This document shows, in pieces, positions 1 through 8,101 of a stretch of DNA of 18,432 nucleotides. The translations under genes were made by a program, and so were the position numbers. The notes beneath the pieces are model-generated. The model did no database searches. It saw nothing but the letters and a program-made list of their open reading frames with translations, and was not told the origin of the DNA. Numbering within the stretch: position 1 is the first letter of the stretch; every line of letters starts with the position of its first letter. The stretch is from Bacilli bacterium (lineage in GTDB: Bacteria; Bacillota_I; Bacilli_A; RFN20; CAG-449). The DNA lies in assembly GCA_900755065.1 (NCBI GenBank), contig CAAEFC010000001.1:1-18432 (forward strand), given 5' to 3'.

Positions 1-147
1 CATGCGTAACGTCGTCGATTTGCCGCATCCGGAAGGTCCGACGAAGACGATGAACTCCTTGTCTTCGATGTCGATGTTGAAATCGCTGACGGCCTTTACG
101 CCGTTCTCGTAGACCTTGTAGATATGTCTGAGTCTGATTCCTGCCAT
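1..147 (-). CDS. Carbohydrate ABC transporter ATP-binding protein, N-terminal fragment (MsmK/UgpC/MalK type)
   Basis: Only the first 49 codons are inside the window; the gene continues beyond position 1. The protein begins MAGIRLRHIYKVYENGVKAV and reaches a Walker A motif, GPSGCGKST, at about residues 38-46. The wording around it (KEFIVFVGPSGCGKSTTLRM) is typical of the CUT1 sugar-importer ATPases MsmX, UgpC and MalK, which energise permease pairs such as the one encoded upstream. The start is ATG at 147. Its ribosome binding site, AAGGAGGGG, overlaps the TAA stop of the phosphorylase gene, and the gap between the genes is only 9 bases, so coupled translation in the same operon is likely. Such ATPases often serve several importers. 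The C-terminal regulatory domain that would separate MsmK from UgpC or MalK is outside the window, so no symbol is given. Confidence 0.9.
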   Translation of the reverse strand, partial: MAGIRLRHIYKVYENGVKAVSDFNIDIEDKEFIVFVGPSGCGKSTTLRM

Positions 148-156
148 AACCCCTCC

Positions 157-3100
157 TTATGCCCCTTTTCCGATATACGCCCTGATCCGGCGCACTTTTC
201 CCTTTCGGATATTCTCGGCGGTCGTTCCTCTGATTTCGTCGCACCTCACTCCGTCGACTTCGTAAAAGAGAATCTTCGCCGAAGGATACGTGTCGATCTT
301 TTCTTCGTTGACATAGACGATGTCGGTCGAATCGAACAGGCGGAAAGCCGCTTCATTCCGTTCGTCGAACATTTCCTTTTTCAAACGCGGTTTCAGATTC
401 AGTTTCAGTTCGCCGTCTTCGACGAGGAACAGCCGATCGCCGAAAAAGAGCAGCGCGCCCATTTCCAGCAATTCGGTGTTCGCGCCGGTCAGGCGGGCGA
501 AAAAGCCCCGTCCGTGAAGTTTGGAATCGGGATTGTTGCCCGGAACGATGAAAGACGAGTTTTCCAGCGTACTTCTTCCGTAAACCTCCGGTTTCATGAA
601 GCAGACCAGATTCGTCCGGCTTTCCTCGTAAAATTCATCGGTGAACCCGCCTTTGAGAAGTCCGAGCAGATACTTGTAAGTCATGTGGAGGAAATCGCAT
701 TCCCGTTCCAGCCAGCCCTTGGTAAAAGCGTGGATCCGCCCGATTTCAAACGGCGAGGAATCGATCGGCGCGCACGTCTTGTAAATTTTCAGTTCCGGAT
801 CGTAGATCCCGCTTTTTTTGATGTTTTCGTAAAGATCGCGGCTCAGCATCGCTTTCGGAAGTTTGAAACTCCGCGCGGCGGCTTCCAGAAACGGCGGCAG
901 TATTTCCTGGGAAAACGCCTTCACGCGCACGCTCGGATAACCTAAATGCGTCGTCTTTCCGGTTTGTTCGTACTCTACGACGCGATAAATCCAATACGAA
1001 GGGATAAGGCCGTTCCCGATGCTCTTCGCGCGCTTCACGCCGTCGGTGAGAATGCGTTCAAACGAGGAAAGAACGGGCAGAATCTCCTCCGCGTCGATCG
1101 CTTTCGTATCGCCGGAAACGCACTCCCGAACCTCCCGGCGGAATTCTTCCCGAAGCGCCGTCGCCCGATTCCAAAATGTAAAACGCGTCAGACGATTGGT
1201 TTCCAAAAGACCGCTCAGATCGCCCAATGCGCGGAAAAAGGCTTCCTGCTCTTTCAGGAAGACAATTTTCTTTCCGGAAAACCGTTCCAACTGCTCCTTT
1301 GCGAAAAGAACCAGCCGAAGCAGTTCGATGCTTTCGCTCTCCCCGGAAGCGAAAAGTCCCGGCAATCCGTTCATCGCGTCGTTCCAGCCCGGCTTTTCGC
1401 ATTCCATTTCGATGCCGATTTGCTGGCTGTCAAGCGTTGAAAACTTGACGGCGATCAGATGGACGATCTTCGCCATCAGCGAAGTCCGGACTTCGTTTCC
1501 GCTACCGTCTTTCAGCCAGGAAGTCTTCCGGATATCGAAGGCCTTTCTTTCGCATTCGCGTTTCAGTTCGTCCAGATCGATCGCGCCGTACTGACGGACC
1601 TTTCCGTCAGGCAGAAGGCAATACTTTTCATCGCGCGGCAGAACGTAAACCGGACTGTAAAAATAGCGATAGTCGTCCTTAAACAGCATCTCTTCCATCT
1701 GATCGGGATAGACTGAACGATAGTTTTCGAGCAAGTCGACGTTGTATGTCCAGTGGTCGATCCAGTATCCTTCGCCGAAATCGGCTTCGCTCGTCTGCAC
1801 GCACATGCTGAGCACCTTTTCAAAGCGTTCTTCGACCGGAATTTCCTCATTTCCGTCTTTCAGAAGCGTAAACATTTCGGAAGGTTCAAAGCCGTAGGAC
1901 AGGCGGATCAGGTTTTCTTTCCGCGGACTCTCGAACGAAGCGAAAATCGCATCGTCGAAATCGGCTTTCCGCCGAAATACCGGCGGACGGACGTTCAACG
2001 GATTCTGTCCGTCGATCTGGATCAGATCGAAAAAAAGATGAATGTTGTAGTCTTTCAGATAAGGCGCGAAATAGAGATCGTTCCGGCGGTTCTGGTTGAC
2101 GTCGCGGAAATTTCCCGGACCCGACGAATAATACTTCGAGGGAATCTGAAACGCGTTGTAATCTCTTTCCATGTCGCCGTGTTTCCGCGAATAGAGATAA
2201 TAGGACTGATTTTCCGTAAGTCGCGTCGGAAATCCTCCCCGCAGGCAGTTATCGAGATACGACTGGCGGAAATACTCGTCGAAAACGGGATCGGAAGTCC
2301 GGATATTCATCGGACGAATCAGTTCATCGACGATTTCTTCGCTCCGACTGATCATCCTTTCCACATCGGACAAGGTCAGGGACGCGAGTTTCTCCTCAAA
2401 CGCGTTCCGATCGTCGAACGATCCGAACAGGCTGAAAAAGGCATAGGTTTCCCCGGATTTCAGTCGGATCCGGTTCATCGAAAAAGCCGAAGGCAGTTTG
2501 TTTTCCGTCTGTTCTTCCAGATCGAGCAGTTCTTCATAGGTTTTTCCGGAAAATCCTTCCGGACGGATTAACGACGTATCTTCGCCGAACACCGTATACG
2601 GATCCACGATAGGATAAAAACGATTTCCGAAAGCATCTGCCGTCACATAGCCGTTTCCCGAAGCGATCTCGCTGACCTCCGCGCAATCCTTCGTCGAGGT
2701 TTTGAACTTGATGAACGGCAGTCGCTTTTCTTTTCCGAAAACCTGACAGTATCCCGCCATGAGGGAAACCAACTCCTTATAGCAGTAGTTGCTGAGTCCG
2801 TAAGGAAAGATGATCGGAAGTCCGTCGACGATTTCGTATTCGCCCGTTTTTTTCGGAGTCAGTTCGACTTTCCGGATCAATCCGGCGTAACTTTCCTCCG
2901 GGACGGTGGAATAAGTGACGCGAAGGACGAACCAATCGTTCTCCTCTTCGATTTCCAGACAGGTGCGGCGAACGATCATCTTCCGCGAAGCCCTGCCTTC
3001 GTCGAAAAACGGAGCGATGATCCGATTCTGAAAGCGGACGAACGTACGGAATCCTTTCAACGCAATGTTCTGATAAGCCGAATTCGCCGAATCGAACGGC

Positions 3101-3282
3101 GTGATCGGCGTCTCCTTGCTGTTCACGCCGAACCCCGCGAGTGCCTGCCCTCTGGAACAGTAAAACGCCCAGATCGGTTTTCCCTTTTTTCCGGCTATCG
3201 CAGGAAGAAAGGACGAAAATGGCTTCGCGCGCTGAAAATCTTCGATGACGAAATCTCGTCCGGAATAATAATATCTGACCAT
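157..3282 (-). CDS. Inverting glycoside phosphorylase, cellobiose phosphorylase-like (GH94/GH149/GH161 group)
   Basis: This 1041-residue protein has no signal peptide, so it should act in the cytoplasm. Its length and wording fit the long cellobiose-phosphorylase-like enzymes: an N-terminal beta-sandwich (about residues 1-330, with a motif containing SRGQALAGFGVNSK), then an alpha-barrel region. A tract rich in Arg, Tyr and Asn (FRDVNQNRRND) precedes the catalytic part. The motif KPGWNDAMNGLPGLF holds Asp635, which aligns in style with the general acid in the WND motif of GH94. These enzymes split beta-glucosidic bonds with phosphate, releasing a sugar-1-phosphate. Known members act on cellodextrins, 1,2-beta-glucans or 1,3-beta-glucans. 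Which family applies cannot be settled by eye. The ATG at 3282 has a GAGGGA ribosome binding site. The gene lies in a sugar-import operon, which supports phosphorolysis of the imported oligosaccharide. I am sure of the general class and unsure of the substrate. Confidence 0.75.
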   Translation of the reverse strand: MVRYYYSGRDFVIEDFQRAKPFSSFLPAIAGKKGKPIWAFYCSRGQALAGFGVNSKETPITPFDSANSAYQNIALKGFRTFVRFQNRIIAPFFDEGRASRKMIVRRTCLEIEEENDWFVLRVTYSTVPEESYAGLIRKVELTPKKTGEYEIVDGLPIIFPYGLSNYCYKELVSLMAGYCQVFGKEKRLPFIKFKTSTKDCAEVSEIASGNGYVTADAFGNRFYPIVDPYTVFGEDTSLIRPEGFSGKTYEELLDLEEQTENKLPSAFSMNRIRLKSGETYAFFSLFGSFDDRNAFEEKLASLTLSDVERMISRSEEIVDELIRPMNIRTSDPVFDEYFRQSYLDNCLRGGFPTRLTENQSYYLYSRKHGDMERDYNAFQIPSKYYSSGPGNFRDVNQNRRNDLYFAPYLKDYNIHLFFDLIQIDGQNPLNVRPPVFRRKADFDDAIFASFESPRKENLIRLSYGFEPSEMFTLLKDGNEEIPVEERFEKVLSMCVQTSEADFGEGYWIDHWTYNVDLLENYRSVYPDQMEEMLFKDDYRYFYSPVYVLPRDEKYCLLPDGKVRQYGAIDLDELKRECERKAFDIRKTSWLKDGSGNEVRTSLMAKIVHLIAVKFSTLDSQQIGIEMECEKPGWNDAMNGLPGLFASGESESIELLRLVLFAKEQLERFSGKKIVFLKEQEAFFRALGDLSGLLETNRLTRFTFWNRATALREEFRREVRECVSGDTKAIDAEEILPVLSSFERILTDGVKRAKSIGNGLIPSYWIYRVVEYEQTGKTTHLGYPSVRVKAFSQEILPPFLEAAARSFKLPKAMLSRDLYENIKKSGIYDPELKIYKTCAPIDSSPFEIGRIHAFTKGWLERECDFLHMTYKYLLGLLKGGFTDEFYEESRTNLVCFMKPEVYGRSTLENSSFIVPGNNPDSKLHGRGFFARLTGANTELLEMGALLFFGDRLFLVEDGELKLNLKPRLKKEMFDERNEAAFRLFDSTDIVYVNEEKIDTYPSAKILFYEVDGVRCDEIRGTTAENIRKGKVRRIRAYIGKGA

Positions 3283-3308
3283 ACTTCCCTCATTTCAATC
3301 GTAAGTGC

Positions 3309-4769
3309 TTATTCGGCCGTTTCAAAGCCGTAAACCGGGCATTTCAGCGTCGGTTCGTTTCCTTCGGCGATGTTCCAGCACGTCGTATCGTAAGATGCAT
3401 ACAGCGCGGCCGATTTCAGATCGCTTTCGCTATAAACCGCACAGGAAGAAAAATCGCCCATATCCGACTCGCCCGAACCCGGTTTGACCGCGCCTAAATG
3501 GGTTTGCCCGAATTGAACTTCGCGCGAACTTCCCTCATACGGCGTCAGATTGAAGGCCTTAGCGTAACTGGAAGTAACCGTTCCCCAGTTTTTGCCGACA
3601 AAGGCGTAGATGCCGTTGGAAAGACTGCCGTTGCTGTCCGATTCTTTCTTTCCGGTGTCGGTGATGCTTCCGTCAACGCCGTACTGCATCAAAGGTCGGT
3701 CGACGTTCGCGTACTTCCACGACGGATCGGTATTTCCCGGCGAAGCGGTGTGATCCCAGCCGTTTCCGATCTGCCCCTTGTATTCGTCGCTGTAATCGAT
3801 GAACACGTCCGGGAAAGAAATATCCGAAACGTAAGAAACCGTATTCACGATCGTTCCCGAAGCGGCGTTGATGCCGACGACGCCGGCGATGTTGCAATCG
3901 TTGTCGTAGAAGTGCGTGCCGCCTTCCACCGCGCAGTCGGAAAGAACCTTGCAGTTTTCGATCGTGCCGGAATTGTTTCCCGCGATCACGCCGACGATGG
4001 TCCGTCCTCTGACCCGAATATTGGAGAAATTGACGTTTCTCACCACGCCCGCGCTTCCGATGATCTGAAACAATCCGATGTTGTTCCCGGCGGTATGCGC
4101 TTCGGATTCAAAAAGCGATCCGTCGTTGTAGACGTCGACCGAGTCCCAGACGTAAAAGCCGTCGGAAGAACTGTATCCTTTTTTCGACGAACTCCACAGG
4201 ACATTCGCGTTTTTGACGGTATAACCATTTCCTTCCAGAATGCCGTGAAAATAATGATTGTCGACATTGGTTTCCGAATCGAAGAAGTATCCCAACGGTT
4301 CGAAATTGTCGATTGAACTCAGGTCGATATCGTTTCCTAACGCGTAAACGCCGTCCAGATCGTCGTTGATCGCCTGAAATTCCTCTGCCGTCGTGATGAT
4401 CTTGGTGCAGATCATGATCGGCACCCGTTTCGTCGACCCGTCCTTGAACGAAACGATCATCTGATCGTCCGTGCTGTCGGAAACGTACTGTTCGCCCATG
4501 ATCTCCGACGACAGCGTCAGCACGTTGTTTTTAAAGCCGAATCCCTTCGTGTAGGTGTGCATCGAAATCCGGATCGATTCTACCTTCGAGTCCGATTCCA
4601 GACGAACCGAAACCTGTTCGGGCGTTTCCAGCGAACTGTCGTAAAAAATCTTATCCGTCCAGATTTTTTCGCCCGGCTGAACGCGGACGGAAGAACCTCC
4701 GCAGGAAGAAAGGCATCCCGCAGAAAGCAGAATTCCCAGAATTAAAGCGTAATTTTTCGATTTTCTCAT
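3309..4769 (-). CDS. Surface lipoprotein with GLUG-type beta-helix repeats
   Basis: A 486-residue protein. An N-terminal hydrophobic signal (residues 7-22) ends in the lipobox L-S-S-C with lipidated Cys23 followed by GG. Cys19 is a poorer alternative. Residues about 25-120 look like an all-beta domain. From about residue 125 (TTAEEFQAINDDLDGVYALG, then DIDLS) the sequence follows the pattern of GLUG-repeat, pectin-lyase-like proteins. Coils such as GLFQIIGSAGVVRNVNFSN, IVGVIAGNNSGTIENCKV and IAGVVGINAASGTIVNTVSY occur at about 228-316. GLUG domains are found in exported adhesins, peptidases and polysaccharide-associated proteins; no catalytic residues are evident here. The start ATG has an AAGGAGA ribosome binding site. 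It sits between another lipoprotein and the phosphorylase with a 26-base gap to the latter, so it is probably a surface partner of the transporter, perhaps glycan-binding. The precise role is not known. Confidence 0.72.
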   Translation of the reverse strand: MRKSKNYALILGILLSAGCLSSCGGSSVRVQPGEKIWTDKIFYDSSLETPEQVSVRLESDSKVESIRISMHTYTKGFGFKNNVLTLSSEIMGEQYVSDSTDDQMIVSFKDGSTKRVPIMICTKIITTAEEFQAINDDLDGVYALGNDIDLSSIDNFEPLGYFFDSETNVDNHYFHGILEGNGYTVKNANVLWSSSKKGYSSSDGFYVWDSVDVYNDGSLFESEAHTAGNNIGLFQIIGSAGVVRNVNFSNIRVRGRTIVGVIAGNNSGTIENCKVLSDCAVEGGTHFYDNDCNIAGVVGINAASGTIVNTVSYVSDISFPDVFIDYSDEYKGQIGNGWDHTASPGNTDPSWKYANVDRPLMQYGVDGSITDTGKKESDSNGSLSNGIYAFVGKNWGTVTSSYAKAFNLTPYEGSSREVQFGQTHLGAVKPGSGESDMGDFSSCAVYSESDLKSAALYASYDTTCWNIAEGNEPTLKCPVYGFETAE

Positions 4770-4855
4770 ACTTTCTCCTTCTTAATCGCACTTGACGCGG
4801 TTCTTCTCCGTCGGGCGGAAAAGAGACGCGCCGATTTCCGAAGAAAAGACGGATC

Positions 4856-4897
4856 AAGGGAACTTCACCCTCGCCGAAACCGGACAGAAGTTCCCTT
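4856..4897 (-). repeat. Inverted repeat (11-base arms) between the two lipoprotein genes
   Basis: The arms AAGGGAACTTC (4856-4866) and GAAGTTCCCTT (4887-4897) are exact complements with a 20-base loop. The transcript would fold a stable hairpin between the CBM-like and GLUG-like genes. The tail after it on the minus strand is only weakly T-rich (TCTTTTCTT), so partial termination or 3'-end protection of the upstream message fits better than a full terminator. Confidence 0.6.
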
Positions 4898-4901
4898 CTC
4901 C

Positions 4902-4931
4902 CAGACGGTCGGTTATCCCTCAGACCGTCTG
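4902..4931 (-). repeat. Second inverted repeat (9-base arms) between the lipoprotein genes
   Basis: The arms CAGACGGTC (4902-4910) and GACCGTCTG (4923-4931) pair exactly around a 12-base loop. It lies 26 bases after the stop of the CBM-like lipoprotein gene and directly before the 11-base-arm hairpin in the direction of transcription, giving two stem-loops in a 188-base gap. No T-tract follows it. Confidence 0.55.
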
Positions 4932-4957
4932 CAATCTTTCCTTATTCCCGATGCTGT

Positions 4958-6145
4958 TTAACCGACGTTGATCCCCATCTGAATGTTCAGCGAAACGCCC
5001 GCGGAAGTTTCGGTATACGTGACGTTCACCGTATTGTCTCCTTCGTTCACCTTGACTTTTTCGCCGTTGATCGTGATATAACCTCCCGCGGTGATGTGAA
5101 TATCCATTGACAGCGTATATTCGCTTCCGTCGGTCAACTGGGCGCATTTATAGAAGAACTGCACGCCGAACCAGCAGAAGCCGGAAGTAGTCGAATAGTC
5201 GGCCGTGAAGCCGTCTTCGCCGATGCTGCCCTGCGCCGTAACCGAAGAACCGCACCAATTCTGATCGTACCAGAAGCAGAGTTGACCCGGATTTGCCAAA
5301 GCCGTAGCCTGATCGCTGTTCATGACTAACGTCGTTTCCGTATCCTCCGTGCCGAGAATCGAAGCCACGGTCTGCCCTTCGGCATCGGTCCATTTGACAT
5401 TGCTGAATCGGGCGACGGCCGTGCCGATCGAAGAAGTTACCAGCACTTCGCCCTGCGAAACGCCCCAACTCAGATCGGAGATGGAAAAATTCGCCGCGGT
5501 GATATTCGTCGCCGAAGTGGCATACGTTCCCATCATGACGACCAGCGAAGCACCCTCGCCTTCGCGGTAATCCACCGATATCGGATTGTCGCCGACTGTC
5601 AGTTCGACTTCCTGCCCGTTGACGCGGATCTTCCCCGCAACGTCGGAATGAAGCGTGAACGAGACATTGTAATCCGTATTCGCCGTCAGATCCGGATTCT
5701 TATAGAACAACTGGAAGCAACACCCCCAGTCCGCGCTCGTCGTCGTCGCGGTTTCCTCGTAGGAAAAGAAATACGTGCCGTTCAGCAAATACGCGTAATT
5801 GACCTGAATCACGTGGCCGGTTTCGCCCTGATCGTTCCAGTAGAACATCTTTCCCGGTTCGTTCACCGCTTCGCTTTCGATATGGTAGAGAACTTCCGTC
5901 GCGCCGTCCGGAATCCCGCTTTCCGAAGAATCCGTCACCGAAGAGATGGACGAATCGACGACTTCCGAAGAGGCGGTTTCCGATGACGATGCCTGCTGGG
6001 AAGTTGACGACGAATTTGTCTCCGTTTCGGAAGACGGATGAAGCGAACTGCTTACCGACGAAGCGTCCTTTTTTCCGCCGCATCCGACGATGGCTCCGGC
6101 GATCACCGTGCCGGCCAAAATCATCAAAAATCTGTTTCTTTTCAC
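4958..6145 (-). CDS. Lipoprotein with two tandem carbohydrate-binding-like modules
   Basis: A 395-residue protein starting at GTG (6145) behind an AGGAGGG ribosome binding site. The signal peptide ends at the lipobox I-V-G-C with Cys22. A Ser/Thr-rich linker (about 28-78) follows, as expected for a tether through the cell wall. Two modules are recognisably related. The first has MFYWNDQ, then CCFQLFYKNPDL, IRVNGQEVELTVGDN and SLVVMMG. The second has LCFWYDQ, then FGVQFFYKCAQL, ITINGEKVKVNEGDN and SLNIQMG. The spacing and aromatic-rich beta-strand pattern resemble CBM4/9-type modules, which bind beta-glucans and xylans; I infer this by eye. The second module stops right after MGINVG, lacking the last strand seen in the first (NFSISDLSW). 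It follows the permeases in the operon and probably helps capture the oligosaccharide. Confidence 0.7.
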   Translation of the reverse strand: MKRNRFLMILAGTVIAGAIVGCGGKKDASSVSSSLHPSSETETNSSSTSQQASSSETASSEVVDSSISSVTDSSESGIPDGATEVLYHIESEAVNEPGKMFYWNDQGETGHVIQVNYAYLLNGTYFFSYEETATTTSADWGCCFQLFYKNPDLTANTDYNVSFTLHSDVAGKIRVNGQEVELTVGDNPISVDYREGEGASLVVMMGTYATSATNITAANFSISDLSWGVSQGEVLVTSSIGTAVARFSNVKWTDAEGQTVASILGTEDTETTLVMNSDQATALANPGQLCFWYDQNWCGSSVTAQGSIGEDGFTADYSTTSGFCWFGVQFFYKCAQLTDGSEYTLSMDIHITAGGYITINGEKVKVNEGDNTVNVTYTETSAGVSLNIQMGINVG

Positions 6146-6214
6146 TTTTTTACCCTCCTGTATGTTGCAAAGAAATCCATTCTATCCGGCACCGAAGTCC
6201 GGATCAAAAGTAAG

Positions 6215-7144
6215 TTAGCCTTTCAGACCGCCCACCGTTGTGTTTTCCATGATCGTCTTGGAAAAACAGCAGAAGACGACGATGATTGGTAGCAAAGCGA
6301 TCACGATTGCCGCGAACACCACCGTATACAGCGAATAGGTTTCCAGCAATTGCGTCGTCATGTAATTCAGACCGACGGCGATCGTCGGCATATCCGGAAG
6401 ATAGATTGACGGCGTGATGTAATCGTTCCACAAGCCGATCAGTTGAATGATCGTGATCGCGATGATCGGTCCCTTCGCCAACGGAATGATGATCTTGAAG
6501 AAGATTTTCACATCGCTGGCGCCGTCGATATAACCCGCTTCGACATAACTCCACGAAAGATTCTTGAAGAAACTGTAAAGAAGAAGGAAATTCATGCCGA
6601 ATCCGCCCGAGTAGAGGAAGATACAGCCAATCACGGTATCTTTTAATCCGAGCGACTCCATCAACTGCACCTGAGAAGGTAAGGCGCCGACGATCGGAAC
6701 GATCAAGGAAAACATGACGACGGCGAAGATCAGGCTTCTTCCCGGAAATTTGTATTTCGCCACGACATACGCCGCCGAAGAGGAGGTGAACACCGTGACG
6801 ATCGTTCCTAATCCAGCGATCAGCACCGACATTCCCAGCATCTGAAAGATCGTAAAACCGGAATACTGCTCGCGGAACTGAAACGCCTCGATGTAATTGG
6901 AAAACGTCCAGTCCTTCGGCAATCCGAGAAAATTCCCGCGAAAGAATTCGCCGTTGTTCTTAAAGGAATTCATCAGCACCCAAAGAAACGGAAAGATGAA
7001 CGAGACCGCGAAAAGGACGAAGATGACAAACATCACCGCGAAGAGAACTTTTTCCCCGCCGTGCCTCTTGTACAGAGGATCGTTTCGGACGGCGAGGGCT
7101 TCTTGCCTTTTCGTCTTAAACCGCTTTTTAATTCTGGAAAACAT
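6215..7144 (-). CDS. Carbohydrate ABC transporter permease, MalG type (CUT1)
   Basis: A 309-residue inner-membrane permease with about six hydrophobic spans. The first is near residues 33-58, after a basic N-terminus. The binding-protein-dependent transport EAA loop, EAGYIDGASDVKIFFKIIIP, lies near residues 200-219 and carries the conserved Gly and Pro. This loop docks on the ATPase subunit. The length, the loop near the C-terminal third and the final KG-rich tail fit the MalG/AraQ/LacG family. It forms a heterodimer with the MalF-type protein encoded just upstream. The ATG at 7144 has the ribosome binding site AAAGGAGGG, which overlaps the TAA stop of the MalF-type gene (15-base gap), so translation is probably coupled. 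The substrate is inferred from neighbours to be a beta-linked oligosaccharide. Confidence 0.93.
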   Translation of the reverse strand: MFSRIKKRFKTKRQEALAVRNDPLYKRHGGEKVLFAVMFVIFVLFAVSFIFPFLWVLMNSFKNNGEFFRGNFLGLPKDWTFSNYIEAFQFREQYSGFTIFQMLGMSVLIAGLGTIVTVFTSSSAAYVVAKYKFPGRSLIFAVVMFSLIVPIVGALPSQVQLMESLGLKDTVIGCIFLYSGGFGMNFLLLYSFFKNLSWSYVEAGYIDGASDVKIFFKIIIPLAKGPIIAITIIQLIGLWNDYITPSIYLPDMPTIAVGLNYMTTQLLETYSLYTVVFAAIVIALLPIIVVFCCFSKTIMENTTVGGLKG

Positions 7145-7159
7145 ACCGCTTGCCCTCCT

Positions 7160-8083
7160 TTAAAAATCGACGTCGGCGTAACACCGGTTCATCAAGGCCC
7201 TCACGCCGAGTATGACCGGCGCGCCGATCAACGAACAGAATAATCCGAGCGTCGCTCCGGTCTGCAAATTGGTGTTTCCCTGCGAAATCCAATAGATCTG
7301 CAAGCCGATCGTCGTCGTTCCGTACTGTCCCGCCGTCAGAAAGAACGGTTGGAGATACACGTTGAACACCGACATCATTCCCAGAACGAACAAAGTCGTG
7401 ATGGTCGGCCACGTCAACGGAACGATAATGCGGAAGAATTCGCGCATCGTGCCGGTTCCGTCGATCTTGCTGGATTCGAGGATTTCGCGGGGAATCCGAC
7501 TCATGCCGGCGCTCAGAAGAATGACATCGTATCCGATTCCCGCCCAGATGCAGAAAAAATAAACGGTGTACTTGGCGTTTTCGCCGATGAAGAAGGCAGG
7601 CGCCTTGACGTTCAGCAAATCCGAAATGTAGGACACAATGCCGATCGAAGGGTCTAACGAAAGGGAGAAAACCAACGTCAGAATGACCAAAGGAAGAATG
7701 GAAGGAAGATAAAAGATAATCTTGAAAAAACCGTTTCCTTTGATTTTCTTGAACATAAAGTACGAGAAGAACAGAGCGATCGGCAAAGTGATCAGGCAAC
7801 TGACCACGAAATAGCCTAGCGAGACGAGAAACATCTGCTGGGTGTTCGGGTCTTTGAACGAGAGAAACAGGATCTTGTAATTGTCGAAAAGATGATCCCA
7901 GGTCAGCCAATCCAGATTTCCGCTGGAATTGTAATTTTTGAAAGTCAGAAAGATCGAATTGATGTTGACTCCGATCCACATCAGAAGAAAGTGCGCGACC
8001 GGATAGGCCAGCATCAAAATCACGAAGATCGTGCTACCGCGTATTCTGCGCCGTTCTTTCGGCAGTTTTCTGATTTTTTCCAT
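7160..8083 (-). CDS. Carbohydrate ABC transporter permease, MalF type (CUT1)
   Basis: A 307-residue permease with about six membrane spans. The first is near residues 17-40, after the basic N-terminus MEKIRKLPKERRRIRG. The EAA loop ESSKIDGTGTMREFFRIIVP is at about residues 200-220, with the DG and the terminal P conserved. This fits the UgpA/LacF/MalF class of sugar importers without the long periplasmic loop of E. coli MalF. It pairs with the MalG-type permease encoded 15 bases downstream and receives substrate from the binding lipoprotein encoded 18 bases upstream. The ATG at 8083 has a GGAGTGG ribosome binding site. The order binding protein, MalF type, MalG type is the usual one for CUT1 operons. 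Confidence 0.93.
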   Translation of the reverse strand: MEKIRKLPKERRRIRGSTIFVILMLAYPVAHFLLMWIGVNINSIFLTFKNYNSSGNLDWLTWDHLFDNYKILFLSFKDPNTQQMFLVSLGYFVVSCLITLPIALFFSYFMFKKIKGNGFFKIIFYLPSILPLVILTLVFSLSLDPSIGIVSYISDLLNVKAPAFFIGENAKYTVYFFCIWAGIGYDVILLSAGMSRIPREILESSKIDGTGTMREFFRIIVPLTWPTITTLFVLGMMSVFNVYLQPFFLTAGQYGTTTIGLQIYWISQGNTNLQTGATLGLFCSLIGAPVILGVRALMNRCYADVDF

Positions 8084-8101
8084 CTTTCCACTCCGAAACG
8101 G

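Noticed and set aside
1753..2571. Long open frame opposite the phosphorylase (272 codons)
   Set aside because: Same codon-bias shadow; no start signal and no domain.
3498..4316. Long open frame opposite the GLUG lipoprotein
   Set aside because: Shadow of the real gene caused by its codon bias; the product is Arg/Val-rich with no domain, and the opposite strand has a lipobox, repeats and a ribosome binding site.
6184..6204. ATCCGG/CCGGAT stem-loop between the MalG-type and CBM-like genes
   Set aside because: Only 6 base pairs with no T-tract; too weak to call as a terminator or processing site.
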